52,949 bases of DNA from Paenibacillus puerhi (GTDB lineage: Bacteria; Bacillota; Bacilli; Paenibacillales; NBRC-103111): the NCBI RefSeq assembly GCF_009846885.1, contig NZ_WUWM01000039.1, forward strand, positions 1 through 52,949, written 5' to 3'. The position numbers and the translations under genes are program-made. Every line of letters begins with the position of its first letter. Within the stretch, counting starts at the first letter, position 1. The notes under the pieces were generated by a model. It did not search any database and was not told where the DNA came from. It saw only the letters and a program-made list of their open reading frames with translations. Positions 1-8,724 of the stretch are shown one piece after another.

Positions 1-1
1 T

Positions 2-70
2 GAAGCCCTGGACCGCTTGCTGCCTTGGTCACCGTCGCTGCCGCTGACCGTACGCGTATTTAAATCATAA
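2..70 (+). pseudogene. IS66 transposase, C-terminal tail (cut by window edge)
   Basis: The frame opening at base 2 encodes about 22 residues containing LDRLLPWSPSLP and ends at TAA. This resembles the extreme C-terminus of IS66-family DDE transposases, which commonly end in a LLPWS-x-x-LP motif. Only the tail lies in the window, so the copy may be intact upstream. It runs toward a second IS66 fragment on the opposite strand, and the two overlap at their stop codons. The call rests on a short match to a remembered family motif. Confidence 0.5.
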
Positions 71-548
71 TCTCATCATAGACAAGCCCACATCCTCTTG
101 CCAAGGTGTGGGCTGTTTGACGCTTACGTTGGTACTCAAAGATCCGTATGGGATGCACACTATGCTGTCCGCTGCTGTAGATCCACATGTAGGAGGGGGT
201 CGTGTTCTTCCGACCCTTCTCATTCATCACCTGTAAGGGCGTCTCATCCGCATGCAGATATCGCTCTTGTACAAGTCGCTCATGCAGTCGATTCACCAGT
301 GATTTCAGCCAGTCTCTCGTGGCCGCGATCATCCAGTTCGCCATCGTGGCCCGACTCAGATCAAGGCCGATGCCCTTCCATTCCTTCTCCTGACGGTACA
401 GGGGCATGCTGTTTACAAACTTCTGGTACATGACCCATGCCACAGAGGAAGCGGAGGCCATCGAATGCTGGATGACCGGCGCTGGCGTCGTTGCCTTTTT
501 CATCTGAGGCTTGTCCTCTTTCTGACGAAAACCCACAGCTCTGACCAT
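60..548 (-). pseudogene. IS66 family transposase fragment
   Basis: The 162-residue frame carries the central part of an IS66 DDE transposase: a segment with MASASSVAWVMYQKFVNSMPLYRQEKE, of which the YQKFVNSMPLYRQEKE part is typical of the family, and then YLHADETPLQV, which holds the first catalytic Asp region. Intact IS66 transposases are about 500 residues, so both the N-terminal zinc-finger part and the C-terminal catalytic Glu part are missing. The upstream edge runs directly into an aquaporin remnant near base 530. The downstream edge meets the opposing IS66 tail at base 70. It is not expected to be functional. Confidence 0.75.
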
Positions 549-910
549 GCTTCTCCCCCGAGCAGGACCGCCGGTCCGAAACTTCTCGCCGGATTGACCG
601 AAGTCCCCGTCAAGCCGATGCCGAGAATATGTACAAACGCGAGCGTCAAGCCGATGACCAGCCCGGCGACTCTACCGTTGCCGGACTCCGAGGTCACGCC
701 GAGAATGGCGTAAACGAAAACGAACGTCAAAACAATCTCCACCACAAAGGCCATCAACGCCGTAATGCCGATGCCGTAGCCTGCGCCGAAACCGTTCTGA
801 CCGAGGCTTGTCACCGCCTTGCCCGTCGAGTCGATGATCGCGTATAGCAGCGCCGAGCCGGCGACAGCACCGGCGACCTGGGCGACGACGTAGCCGACGA
901 AATCTTCCTT
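525..910 (-). pseudogene. Aquaporin (MIP/AqpZ family) fragment
   Basis: Within the open frame 500..994 the residues from about EDFVGYVVAQ onward match the second half of a bacterial aquaporin, including the second pore motif region TSVNPARSFGPA and preceding membrane helices. The first half with the first NPA box is absent, and the last helix is replaced by sequence that reads into the IS66 remnant. The N-terminal 29 residues of the open frame show no aquaporin character. The gene is therefore truncated at both ends and probably non-functional. Confidence 0.7.
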
Positions 911-1091
911 TAGTTGCTTTGGAAAACACCGTATTGGACGTTCTCCTTTGTTTTGGCTTGATGGAGCATCTAGCTTTTCTATCCACCTTGACAACGCTCG
1001 CTATTCCTGTTCCTCTTCAATGCTTAAATCATCGATTTCTAAGCGCAAGCGTTGTTCTCCTTAATAGTGATACAAGCGAAAGATAAATGGG

Positions 1092-1556
1092 CTAATGAGT
1101 CCTCTCCACTGTATTTAAAACAGATTTAACTGCTTCTTCAATTTCCCTATAACCCGTACATCTGCAAATGTTGGACTCCAGCCAATCTTTTATCGTTTCA
1201 TCACTAGCATTCGGCTCAGTATTAACTAAAGCATGACAATTCATTAGAAAACCTGGTGTACAATAACCACATTGAAACGCAAATTTTTCAATAAAAGCCT
1301 TTTGAATTGGCGTATTTATAAGTCCTTCAATTGTAGTAATTTCCTTTCCTTCTCCTTCTACTGCAAGCATTAAACAAGATTTCATCGGTTCCCCATCCAT
1401 TAATACCGTACAGGCGCCACAATCACCATTTAAGCAACCTGGCTTCGAACCAGTTAAACCAAGACGAAGACGAAGGGTATTTAACAAAGTATCGGCTGGT
1501 CTGACAGTAATCTGTCTTTCCTTACCATTTATTTTTAATGTAATAGGATTAGACAT
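1092..1556 (-). CDS. Molybdenum hydroxylase 2Fe-2S subunit (PucE/CoxS type)
   Basis: A 154-residue small subunit of a xanthine dehydrogenase-type enzyme. It carries electrons from the molybdenum site to FAD. The N-terminal plant-ferredoxin-like domain has cysteines 41, 46, 49 and 61 (GCLNGDCGAC, then KSC). The C-terminal domain has the second cluster in QCGYCTPG and NICRCTGY. The length is normal for the family. It is the last gene of a five-gene operon and overlaps the FAD subunit by 8 bp. The substrate cannot be read from this subunit; xanthine, nicotinate or another N-heterocycle are possible. Confidence 0.93.
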   Translation of the reverse strand: MSNPITLKINGKERQITVRPADTLLNTLRLRLGLTGSKPGCLNGDCGACTVLMDGEPMKSCLMLAVEGEGKEITTIEGLINTPIQKAFIEKFAFQCGYCTPGFLMNCHALVNTEPNASDETIKDWLESNICRCTGYREIEEAVKSVLNTVERTH

Positions 1557-2391
1557 TTGGACCTCCTTCTAATTCATGTAAGGTATCTAAGATTGTATGT
1601 TGTAAGACAAATATTCGATATTCACTTGAGCCTTCTACATCATCAAGAATTGGTTTAGGTAAATACTGTAAAGACCTGCGTACTCTATCTTCTATTGAGT
1701 ACCTTTTATCGTTAAACACATCCTCCATTTCAACAGAACGAAAAGGAAATGGACATACGCCACTAAAGGCCATTCTAACCTCTTCATCTTTTTTTAGTGC
1801 ACAAACGGTCACCAATGGGTATCCAACATTCCACTGTTGTCTTCTTTTCATACTTACAAATGGCAATTCTACATACGTTCGATCTATAAGAATATTAAAT
1901 AAAAAATCCCCTTTTTGTAACTGTATTTCCCTGTTAAATACTTTATTTATCGGATGGTAAAGAAGCCCTTCTCTCCCGGCAATCCCTACCAAACTATCGG
2001 AAATTAATAACGGCAAGACTGCCTCACGGTAATATATGTTCCCACAAATATTTCCACCCAGGCTAATTTTATTTCGAGCCGTCCGATCCGCAATTTCTCT
2101 TACTGTTTTACTTAATAACGGAAATGGATTTTCTTCTTCTACTTTCGTTAATGTCACACCTGCTCCGATCACTAGATAATTTTTATAAAAACGGATGGTA
2201 TGAAATTCTGGAAGTGCGTTAATATCTATAACTGCATCCGTATATAAGAGATTCAACCTTCCTAACGTTATAATTTCTGTGCCGCCAGAATAATACAAGG
2301 GTGTTTTCTTTTTGGCCACAAGAAAGCGAAATAAATTGGTTGTTTCTTGAATTGTCTTCGGTTTAAAATATTCAAAATCAAACGGTATCAT
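1549..2391 (-). CDS. Molybdenum hydroxylase FAD-binding subunit (PucC/CoxM type)
   Basis: A 280-residue FAD subunit of a three-subunit molybdenum hydroxylase. It shows the flavin-binding signature YSGGTEI near residue 35 and the SLGGNICGN loop near residue 110, as in CoxM and XdhB proteins. The C-terminal CO dehydrogenase flavoprotein domain follows. It overlaps the Mo-subunit gene upstream by 14 bp and the 2Fe-2S gene downstream by 8 bp, so translation is probably coupled. In B. subtilis the puc order is A-B-C-D-E; here the FAD gene follows the large subunit instead. Confidence 0.9.
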   Translation of the reverse strand: MIPFDFEYFKPKTIQETTNLFRFLVAKKKTPLYYSGGTEIITLGRLNLLYTDAVIDINALPEFHTIRFYKNYLVIGAGVTLTKVEEENPFPLLSKTVREIADRTARNKISLGGNICGNIYYREAVLPLLISDSLVGIAGREGLLYHPINKVFNREIQLQKGDFLFNILIDRTYVELPFVSMKRRQQWNVGYPLVTVCALKKDEEVRMAFSGVCPFPFRSVEMEDVFNDKRYSIEDRVRRSLQYLPKPILDDVEGSSEYRIFVLQHTILDTLHELEGGPNV

Positions 2392-4717
2392 CTTTCCACC
2401 CCTCTTGCGTCCTCCATAATAGTTCAGGAATAAGTGGAAGATGATTCAATTGGACACCTGAAGCAACAGAAAGACAATTTCCTAATGCTGCTGGCATCCC
2501 CAACAGTCCATGTTCCCCACCGCCACGTGCCCCATAAGGCGCGATAATATGTGGAGTTTCGATAAATTCAATGATATATTCAGGCTGCTCTCCATAGTGA
2601 AGGGGTCTGTATGTTCTAAGTTGAGGATTTAATATTCTTCCATATGGATCAAATACAAAAGTTTCTCTTCCTCCAAATGCAATCCCCATACTCATCGCTC
2701 CCATCACTTGACCCCTCGCAGCTTTTTCATTCAATACAGTTCCTATATCCAAAACAGAATAGGCTTTTGTAATTCGATACGTATAATCCCGTTTATCTAA
2801 CTCTATTTCAATTCCCTGAGCACCTACAGCCCACTCGGGTCCTGGCTTTCCTCTTCCTGTTTCTCGGTCTAAATAAGTCATCCGGGTTAATGTGTAGTTG
2901 CCACTCGCAATAATTTGGCCGCCAATAGTATTTCCATTTGGAAACGTATATCCATAAGCAATGTCTTTTATTTCAACATTTACATAAGGATTATCTAAAA
3001 AGTAAACCTTTCCATCAGCTACTTCTAATTCCTCGACAGGAACTCTTAAAACACATGATGCCACTTCCTTAAGCTTTCGAATCGCTTCATCTGCTGCATC
3101 TAGTACAGCTCTTCCTCCCATTAAAGTTCCTCTACTTCCAACAGTTTTCCAATGCTCAGGTGTTGTTTGTGTATCTACAAGCATTTTTACATGAATTTTA
3201 CTTATATCCATTTTCATTCGTTCCGCTAAGATTTGAGCTAACACTGTTTTTGTCCCTGTTCCAATTTCCACTACCCCTGACATCAAATTAATGCTTCCAT
3301 CAGGATTAAAGGTTAAAATAACTCCAGATGTTGCGTTTGTATCAAATGTTGAAGTTTTCCAAATACAGCTAATTCCCTTTGCCCGTATCTTCCGATCATC
3401 GATTTCAATTCTCTGTCCCTCAGACCAATTCATTAATTCCTTCAATCTTTCAATGCATTTTGGTACATTTCCAACCGTGCTTGAATTGAGAAGCACTTGA
3501 GTAGGTGTAGTATCCCCAGGACGAATAGCATTTTTATAGCGAAGTTCTAATGGATCCATGTTTAGCTTTTCTGCCAAAACATCCATCGTTCGCTCAAAGG
3601 CAAACAAAACTTCAGCATGACTATAGCCTCTAAATGCACTGGCATAAGGATGATTCGTATACATACAATATGAATCACACCATATATGGTCGATTGCGTA
3701 AGGACCCGTACAATCAACCGCTCCAGCTCGACTGATGTCAACTCCTTTATCAGAGTATGCTCCACCATCAAATAAAAACTGAATTTCTGCCGCCTTTAAG
3801 ATTCCATCCTTTGTTGCTCCTAATTTTACAATGGCATCCAACCCGATATGAACAGGCGATGTGATCATATCCTCTTCTCTCGAATTAAATAATTTTACGG
3901 GCTGGCCTCCAACTGCTTTTGATGCCAAATAGGCAATAACCTCCAACTGAACTGCTGCTTTTCCCCCGAATGCCCCTCCTACTAAAGGTGTTTTGACGAT
4001 AACTTTTCCAGGTTCAATGCCAAAATACCACTCCATTAATTTTTTAATGGTAAAAGGAGCTTGAGAGGATGTTGTAATGACAATCTCCCCATCCGCTCGA
4101 ATTTCAGCAATTGAGCATCTTGTTTCCATAGCAGCGTGATCAGAAGGATTAAAGGAAATTTGGAACTCTGCTACCACATCACTTTCCCTAAACCCTTCTT
4201 CAATATTTCCTTTTCTAATTTTATTTAGGCTTGCGATATTCGTTTTCGGAACTGGGTATACACCTTCCTTCTTCTCATAGCGGTCTAAGTTTTCATGGAC
4301 AAGGGGAGCATTCTTTTGAAAAGCTTCACGGGGGGAATTTACGACGGGGAGTGGTTCATAGGTCACTTTGATGGCACCCACTGCCTTTTTAGCTATGATT
4401 GGATTTTCCGCAACAACAACAGCAACTGGCTCACCATGGTATCTAACTCTTTTATAAGCAATCGGCGACCTGTCTTTAATTTCTTCACCTACAAGTGGAA
4501 AAGGTTCGTCACCCAATATCGCTTTCACTCCAGGAATCTTCCAAGCTTCTGAAAAGTCAATAGAGGTAATATTGGCATGAGCATATGGACTAATCAACAT
4601 TTTTGCGTGTAATATACCTGCTTCTTGAAAATCATTTGTATATTTCGCCTTACCTGTAACTTTTTCAAAGGCATCTTTTCGAATAACACTTTTCCCGATA
4701 TACCTCAACTCATTCAC
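2378..4717 (-). CDS. Molybdenum hydroxylase large (molybdopterin) subunit, PucD/CoxL type
   Basis: A catalytic subunit of about 779 residues that binds the molybdopterin cofactor. The N-terminal aldehyde oxidase/xanthine dehydrogenase a/b hammerhead domain (KVTGKAKYTNDF) is followed by the long cofactor domain with GGAFGGK and, near the C-terminus, GARGGGEHG, where the active-site Glu is expected. A longer frame begins at 4753, but the likely start is GTG at 4717 or TTG at 4708, because a GGGGAG ribosome site lies just upstream and the longer start would run deep into the preceding gene. Substrate specificity cannot be assigned from sequence alone. Confidence 0.9.
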   Translation of the reverse strand: MNELRYIGKSVIRKDAFEKVTGKAKYTNDFQEAGILHAKMLISPYAHANITSIDFSEAWKIPGVKAILGDEPFPLVGEEIKDRSPIAYKRVRYHGEPVAVVVAENPIIAKKAVGAIKVTYEPLPVVNSPREAFQKNAPLVHENLDRYEKKEGVYPVPKTNIASLNKIRKGNIEEGFRESDVVAEFQISFNPSDHAAMETRCSIAEIRADGEIVITTSSQAPFTIKKLMEWYFGIEPGKVIVKTPLVGGAFGGKAAVQLEVIAYLASKAVGGQPVKLFNSREEDMITSPVHIGLDAIVKLGATKDGILKAAEIQFLFDGGAYSDKGVDISRAGAVDCTGPYAIDHIWCDSYCMYTNHPYASAFRGYSHAEVLFAFERTMDVLAEKLNMDPLELRYKNAIRPGDTTPTQVLLNSSTVGNVPKCIERLKELMNWSEGQRIEIDDRKIRAKGISCIWKTSTFDTNATSGVILTFNPDGSINLMSGVVEIGTGTKTVLAQILAERMKMDISKIHVKMLVDTQTTPEHWKTVGSRGTLMGGRAVLDAADEAIRKLKEVASCVLRVPVEELEVADGKVYFLDNPYVNVEIKDIAYGYTFPNGNTIGGQIIASGNYTLTRMTYLDRETGRGKPGPEWAVGAQGIEIELDKRDYTYRITKAYSVLDIGTVLNEKAARGQVMGAMSMGIAFGGRETFVFDPYGRILNPQLRTYRPLHYGEQPEYIIEFIETPHIIAPYGARGGGEHGLLGMPAALGNCLSVASGVQLNHLPLIPELLWRTQEGWKDDTV

Positions 4718-5333
4718 TCCCCGAATTATTGAGCAGTAAAGTATAATCTTCAACTGTATCTACGTCATAAAATAGCAAAGGGTCTTGAAAGTCGATCATT
4801 TTTCCCTTATTTATAATACTTTCACGTATTACATACCGAGCGCCTTGATCTCCCTTTAACTGAAGTAATACTGGAAAACATTGATTTGAGAATAAGATAG
4901 GGGGCATAGGTAGATGTCGATTTTTAGCAGCTATAAATGAATAGTGAAGCTCTCTTTGATAGGAATCAATTAACGTATTGATTATATTTGTGGTGACAAA
5001 TGGCTGATCTGCAAGGAGAATGATAACGGCATCAGCTTCATACTCTATCGCTCTTTTTAAACCACATTGTATGGAGTGGCCTTGACCCTTACTCGCTTGC
5101 TCACATTCTACCTGACTCCACTTATTTGACATAGGATCTAAAAAGAAAAAAGCTGAAAGCCAATGTAGTGAATCTCCTTTTCTAGTTATAACGAGAATAT
5201 GATCTAATTTAGATAACAAGGCATTTTTAAGAGCAATACTTCCTAAGGAGACTCCATTAAGGCATAAACTTCGTTTATCCATCCCCATACGTCTGCTTGA
5301 ACCAGCTGCCAGGTAGATGGCTACTGTTTTCAT
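4710..5333 (-). CDS. Molybdenum cofactor nucleotidyltransferase-like protein (MocA/PucB type)
   Basis: A 207-residue NTP-transferase-fold protein with the signature LAAGSSRRMGMDK at residues 8-20 and an Asp-containing ILLADQPF motif near residue 97. These are typical of MocA, which makes molybdopterin cytosine dinucleotide, and of PucB. It probably matures the cofactor for the large subunit encoded next. It overlaps xdhC by 4 bp upstream and the large subunit by about 8 bp downstream, consistent with a single transcript. Confidence 0.85.
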   Translation of the reverse strand: MKTVAIYLAAGSSRRMGMDKRSLCLNGVSLGSIALKNALLSKLDHILVITRKGDSLHWLSAFFFLDPMSNKWSQVECEQASKGQGHSIQCGLKRAIEYEADAVIILLADQPFVTTNIINTLIDSYQRELHYSFIAAKNRHLPMPPILFSNQCFPVLLQLKGDQGARYVIRESIINKGKMIDFQDPLLFYDVDTVEDYTLLLNNSGSE

Positions 5334-6364
5334 GACGTAGACCTTTGTTTTCGCATTTTTTTAATCATCTCGCCAACAATACTTATAGCAATTTCCTCAG
5401 GGCCTTGTGCCCCAATGGGAAGTCCAATGGGGGAATGAATATCATCTGGAATCTTAGCCCCACCTAATAGTCGTTCCGTTCGCCTTCTAGGACCTAATAG
5501 ACCTTTATAAAATACATCTACATTTTTTAATTTTTGTAAAATAATCTGATCTTTTTGAAAGCTGTGTGTCATAATGACTATAAAATCCCTTTGCGTAATG
5601 CTTAGATCCTCCATTACTTCTTCCAACACTCCTACAACCAAATGGTTGGCTTTAGGAAAATTTCCGTTATGACATAAAGCAGGACGCCAGTCAATCACCG
5701 TCACTTGAAAGCCTATACTAGCTGCCAATGAAACTAATGGCTTAGCATCTTCACCCGCTCCAAAGACATATAAACAAGGTTTTGGTACCATCTGATGGAT
5801 AAAAAATAAATCAGGTGTATGTTCATCCCTCTTGATACCGTTATCCGTTTCATAAAGGGGATTCTTATTTCTCAGTTTTTTAATAAAGCCTTGATCCATA
5901 AAATCCCCAGTTCCAAACACTGCGCCATCTTCAACTATGTACATATCTTCCCTTGACTCTAACCTTTTAGTGAATCGTTTAATTCGAGTAACAGACTTTT
6001 TTAAATCTAAATATTTCTTTACTGTCCTAAGATTTTTTTCTAATTCCCCGTTTACAGGCTCGAGTAAAACCGTCAAAACCCCATTACAGCCAACTCCCTG
6101 TCCCCATGATAAATCGTCCTCCTGACTCATATCAAAGTGAACAATCAACGGCTCTCCTGTAGCCCAAACTTGCTCTGCCCTTTCAACAAGATCTTCTTCC
6201 AGACAACCCGCAGACAACATTCCAACTGTTGTTTTGTCCCCTAAAATTAACATGGACGCCCCTTCTTTCTTATAAGCGGACCCCTCTACTTTAATTATGG
6301 TAGCAAGTACCTTTACATTTTTAGAATTGGTGACTATATCCAAAATTCGGTGCATATCATCCAT
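5330..6364 (-). CDS. XdhC/CoxF family maturation factor (PucA type)
   Basis: A 344-residue accessory protein needed in related systems for inserting sulfurated molybdenum cofactor into xanthine dehydrogenase-type enzymes. The N-terminal XdhC/CoxI domain contains VEGSAYKKEGASM and SAGCLEEDL, with a conserved Cys. The C-terminal Rossmann domain begins near residue 200 with YVFGAGEDAKPL. It is the first gene of the operon. The reading ATGGATGACATGCACC has an in-frame alternative start three codons later. No operator could be picked out in the 67 bp between it and the exporter gene upstream. Confidence 0.88.
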   Translation of the reverse strand: MDDMHRILDIVTNSKNVKVLATIIKVEGSAYKKEGASMLILGDKTTVGMLSAGCLEEDLVERAEQVWATGEPLIVHFDMSQEDDLSWGQGVGCNGVLTVLLEPVNGELEKNLRTVKKYLDLKKSVTRIKRFTKRLESREDMYIVEDGAVFGTGDFMDQGFIKKLRNKNPLYETDNGIKRDEHTPDLFFIHQMVPKPCLYVFGAGEDAKPLVSLAASIGFQVTVIDWRPALCHNGNFPKANHLVVGVLEEVMEDLSITQRDFIVIMTHSFQKDQIILQKLKNVDVFYKGLLGPRRRTERLLGGAKIPDDIHSPIGLPIGAQGPEEIAISIVGEMIKKMRKQRSTS

Positions 6365-6431
6365 TTTATTCCTCCACTTTTACCTAACTATCTACATCTG
6401 TATATCCATATTCTCCTTTTCTAAAAAATAT

Positions 6432-7451
6432 TTATAAATTTTTTAGCAATTTAGTTGTTTCTAAATAAAAAGAGTCTTTATAGACCTTATGACTAGGCGT
6501 TGGGTACAACGGCATTTTTGATTGGAGAGATTCCAATAACATTTTCTGTTCCTTATATTTCCAATTGTTTGTGTTACCCTGTTGTATTCCTTTTAAGTCC
6601 TCAAAAAATTCACTTAAAACTTTTAAATCATTGCCCAACTCCATTTTGTCACTGGAAGATAAAGTCCCTTCTTTTTCCCATTCTTTTAACGTTTTCACTA
6701 TATTTGATATATACTCATATCCAGCATTCATCTTTTGCATCTCCATTTGATATCTTGAAAGAATGATTTTATGCTTCTTACTTATTGGATTGAATTTTAA
6801 GCTCTTGGAGGCCGTTTGTAATATTTCTTTTGTCATATTTAACTCCTGTAGGAGATTGTTCACTTTATACTCCACTATGTTCCCTTTTCCTTGTCCCCAC
6901 TCTAATTGAACCCATTTGGAAAGTTCTAAAAGTGTTTCAGAAAGCTGATGAGCTAATTTTTTAAAAGATTCCGCCGCCTTTTTTGTAAAGTCTGGCGGAA
7001 AAAGTAACATATGAATTAGGATAGCGATGATTACTCCAATAATCGTATCGATTATTCGATCCAGTGCATAATCTTTAGAGTTTCTTTCAAACGTAAATAT
7101 TAATAAAATTGTGAGAGCTACCTGATGTAAAACCGTTTTATCTAATCTTAACCACTTTGCAATGTAGGTCCCACCTAACATTAATAGACCCAATATCCAA
7201 CCATTCATATATAAATGACTAACAATATAGGCTGTTAAAATGACCCCAATTGCAGTTCCCACAATACGATGAAAAGAAAATCGAATCGACTGATCTATGG
7301 TAGGTTGCAAACATAATATAAGAGATAGAGGTGCTAAATATGGGTGGTTAGAGCCCACTAGTTTTGCCACTTCCCAAGAAACAGCAGATCCAATAGCCAT
7401 TTTCCAAACCAAGGATGTTTTGTTATCCGCTTTTTCCTTTTTCTTCATCAT
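6432..7451 (-). CDS. FUSC/aromatic acid exporter family membrane protein
   Basis: A 339-residue protein. The first half is hydrophobic with about five or six membrane segments (for example GWILGLLMLGGTYIA and IIGVIIAILIHMLLF). The second half is a soluble helical domain. This matches the ArAE_1/FUSC family of Bacillales, which includes putative aromatic acid exporters. It lies 67 bp upstream of the molybdenum hydroxylase operon on the same strand and may be co-transcribed, which would fit a role in moving aromatic substrates or products. A GAGGAG ribosome site precedes the tandem ATG ATG start. Confidence 0.82.
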   Translation of the reverse strand: MMKKKEKADNKTSLVWKMAIGSAVSWEVAKLVGSNHPYLAPLSLILCLQPTIDQSIRFSFHRIVGTAIGVILTAYIVSHLYMNGWILGLLMLGGTYIAKWLRLDKTVLHQVALTILLIFTFERNSKDYALDRIIDTIIGVIIAILIHMLLFPPDFTKKAAESFKKLAHQLSETLLELSKWVQLEWGQGKGNIVEYKVNNLLQELNMTKEILQTASKSLKFNPISKKHKIILSRYQMEMQKMNAGYEYISNIVKTLKEWEKEGTLSSSDKMELGNDLKVLSEFFEDLKGIQQGNTNNWKYKEQKMLLESLQSKMPLYPTPSHKVYKDSFYLETTKLLKNL

Positions 7452-7537
7452 ATTACTCCTCTTTTTAGCGAACCTTTTCCATTAGGTTTCTGTTTTTCAA
7501 AGGCTTTTATACTGTCATTTTAAAAAAGCTAAAAGAA

Positions 7538-7572
7538 GCTGTTATTCAAAGAAGAATTCCTTGAATAACAGC
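7538..7572 (-). terminator. Perfect 12-bp hairpin with T-rich tail
   Basis: Arms 7538-7549 and 7561-7572 are perfect inverted repeats of GCTGTTATTCAA with an 11-nt loop. Read on the minus strand the hairpin is followed by TTCTTTTAGCTTTTTT, as in an intrinsic terminator. The only gene upstream on that strand is the TetR gene more than 350 bp away, so it may end that transcript or be left over from a lost gene. Confidence 0.6.
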
Positions 7573-7810
7573 CTCTTGCCAGTGTTTTCTAAACTATCAG
7601 TAGCAGACGGGCAGATTAAATGGAGATAATAATAATGAATTATTATTCTGAAGTGGGGTAACTTTTTAGGAAAATAACACAACAAAATACTTTTGGTAGG
7701 TTTGGCAAGATGAGGACTATAATTCAATTCTTTTTTAATTTTCAAGACTGAAAACTTAAAAAAGTCTTATTCTAGACGCTTTTATCTATTTATTCGAATT
7801 TAATTTTAAG

Positions 7811-7884
7811 CATTTATTTATGATACGGTTCACTGCGCTGTCTGTAACGGCAAGTTTTAGGGTCATCCTTTTAGGATGACCCTT
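7811..7884 (+). repeat. Dispersed repeat copy A with attached hairpin
   Basis: The segment contains TTTATGATACGGTTCACTG, then a spacer and a perfect 11-bp hairpin with arms 7859-7869 and 7873-7883 (AGGGTCATCCT). Essentially the same arrangement recurs at 36327-36408, so these two copies share an extended right-hand part that the other copies lack. The rest of the 490-bp gap between the exporter and tetR shows no convincing gene; the open frame at 7542..7745 is AT-rich and has no ribosome site. Confidence 0.7.
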
Positions 7885-7940
7885 CCATCATGACCAATCC
7901 GTGCGAGGATTTTCTTTCCACAAGCAAAAGGTCGCCTTCC

Positions 7941-8609
7941 TTACTCCATTTCATTTGGAGACGTTAACGGATTTTTGAGGGCAGGGAGTAGGATAACGTC
8001 GATTAGCGAAGTGTAGAAATGCTTGTCGAATGTTTTGCGCTGTACGAGTCCGCGATAAGATGCCATTGAAGTAATAACCTGGCAAGCCATCTCAATGTCC
8101 GCGTGGGTGGAGATTTCACCGCGGCGGACGGCCCGGTGCATGAGCTCACGATTCACTACAGCCCACGGTTCGAAAATCCCTCCGTTAACCGATTCCCGAT
8201 TCTGCGAAAAAAAGGAGCCCAGGCCTGCGAGTACTCGAAGTTTGCGTTCACCTTCTTCGATCGATTGCGGCTTCAATAGCGCGAGCAGATCATTGCGCAA
8301 GGTTCCCGTATCGGGCAAGAGGTCAAGCTCAAGATGATTTCGATTCATCCAGGTCAAGGCATCTCGGACTAACTCTGCCTTGGAGGACCAGCGGCGATAC
8401 ATTGTCGCCTTTCCGGCCTTCGCTCTAGCTGCGACCATGTCCATTTTCATTCCATCAAAACCGGCTTCGGCGAGGATGTCGATTGTCGCTTCCAGGATTT
8501 TGGCATCCCGCGTGTGATCTCGTTTACGGCCTAATGTTTTCGCTGGTTTTTCCGCTACTTTGTCAGCTAATGTGGATCCGACTGACTCTTCATTTGTAAT
8601 CTTATTCAT
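7941..8609 (-). CDS. TetR/AcrR family transcriptional regulator
   Basis: A 222-residue repressor with an N-terminal TetR helix-turn-helix at about residues 30-75, including AGFDGMKMDMVAARAK and KATMYRRWSSKAELV, and a C-terminal ligand-binding helical domain. A short basic N-terminal extension (GRKRDHTRD) precedes the HTH. It is transcribed divergently from an SDR oxidoreductase, and the shared 115-bp intergenic region holds two overlapping palindromes that are its likely operator. It probably represses both itself and the SDR gene. Confidence 0.9.
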   Translation of the reverse strand: MNKITNEESVGSTLADKVAEKPAKTLGRKRDHTRDAKILEATIDILAEAGFDGMKMDMVAARAKAGKATMYRRWSSKAELVRDALTWMNRNHLELDLLPDTGTLRNDLLALLKPQSIEEGERKLRVLAGLGSFFSQNRESVNGGIFEPWAVVNRELMHRAVRRGEISTHADIEMACQVITSMASYRGLVQRKTFDKHFYTSLIDVILLPALKNPLTSPNEME

Positions 8610-8628
8610 AAAATTTAACCCCCTTTTT

Positions 8629-8679
8629 CGGAACTTTATAGTTCCGGAACTTTACAGTTCCGTATTTGGATGCTTTAAT
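8629..8679 (+). promoter_or_regulatory. Double palindromic operator and SDR promoter
   Basis: Two 18-bp palindromes overlap by two bases: CGGAACTTTATAGTTCCG at 8629-8646 and CGGAACTTTACAGTTCCG at 8645-8662. The second contains a possible -35 box TTTACA (8651-8656), and TTTAAT (8674-8679) lies 17 bp downstream as a -10 box for the SDR gene. The position between tetR and its divergent neighbour, and the symmetry, fit TetR binding that would occlude RNA polymerase. Confidence 0.75.
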
Positions 8680-8724
8680 TTAAGTATCCCATACATAACA
8701 GGGAATTTAAAGGAGGAGTATACC

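Noticed and set aside
500..994. Open frame of 164 residues read as one protein
   Set aside because: Only its middle is aquaporin; both ends come from unrelated sequence, so it is a chimera over a rearrangement.
7542..7745. 67-residue open frame on the minus strand
   Set aside because: It is AT-rich, has no ribosome site or family likeness, and its end is a terminator-like hairpin.
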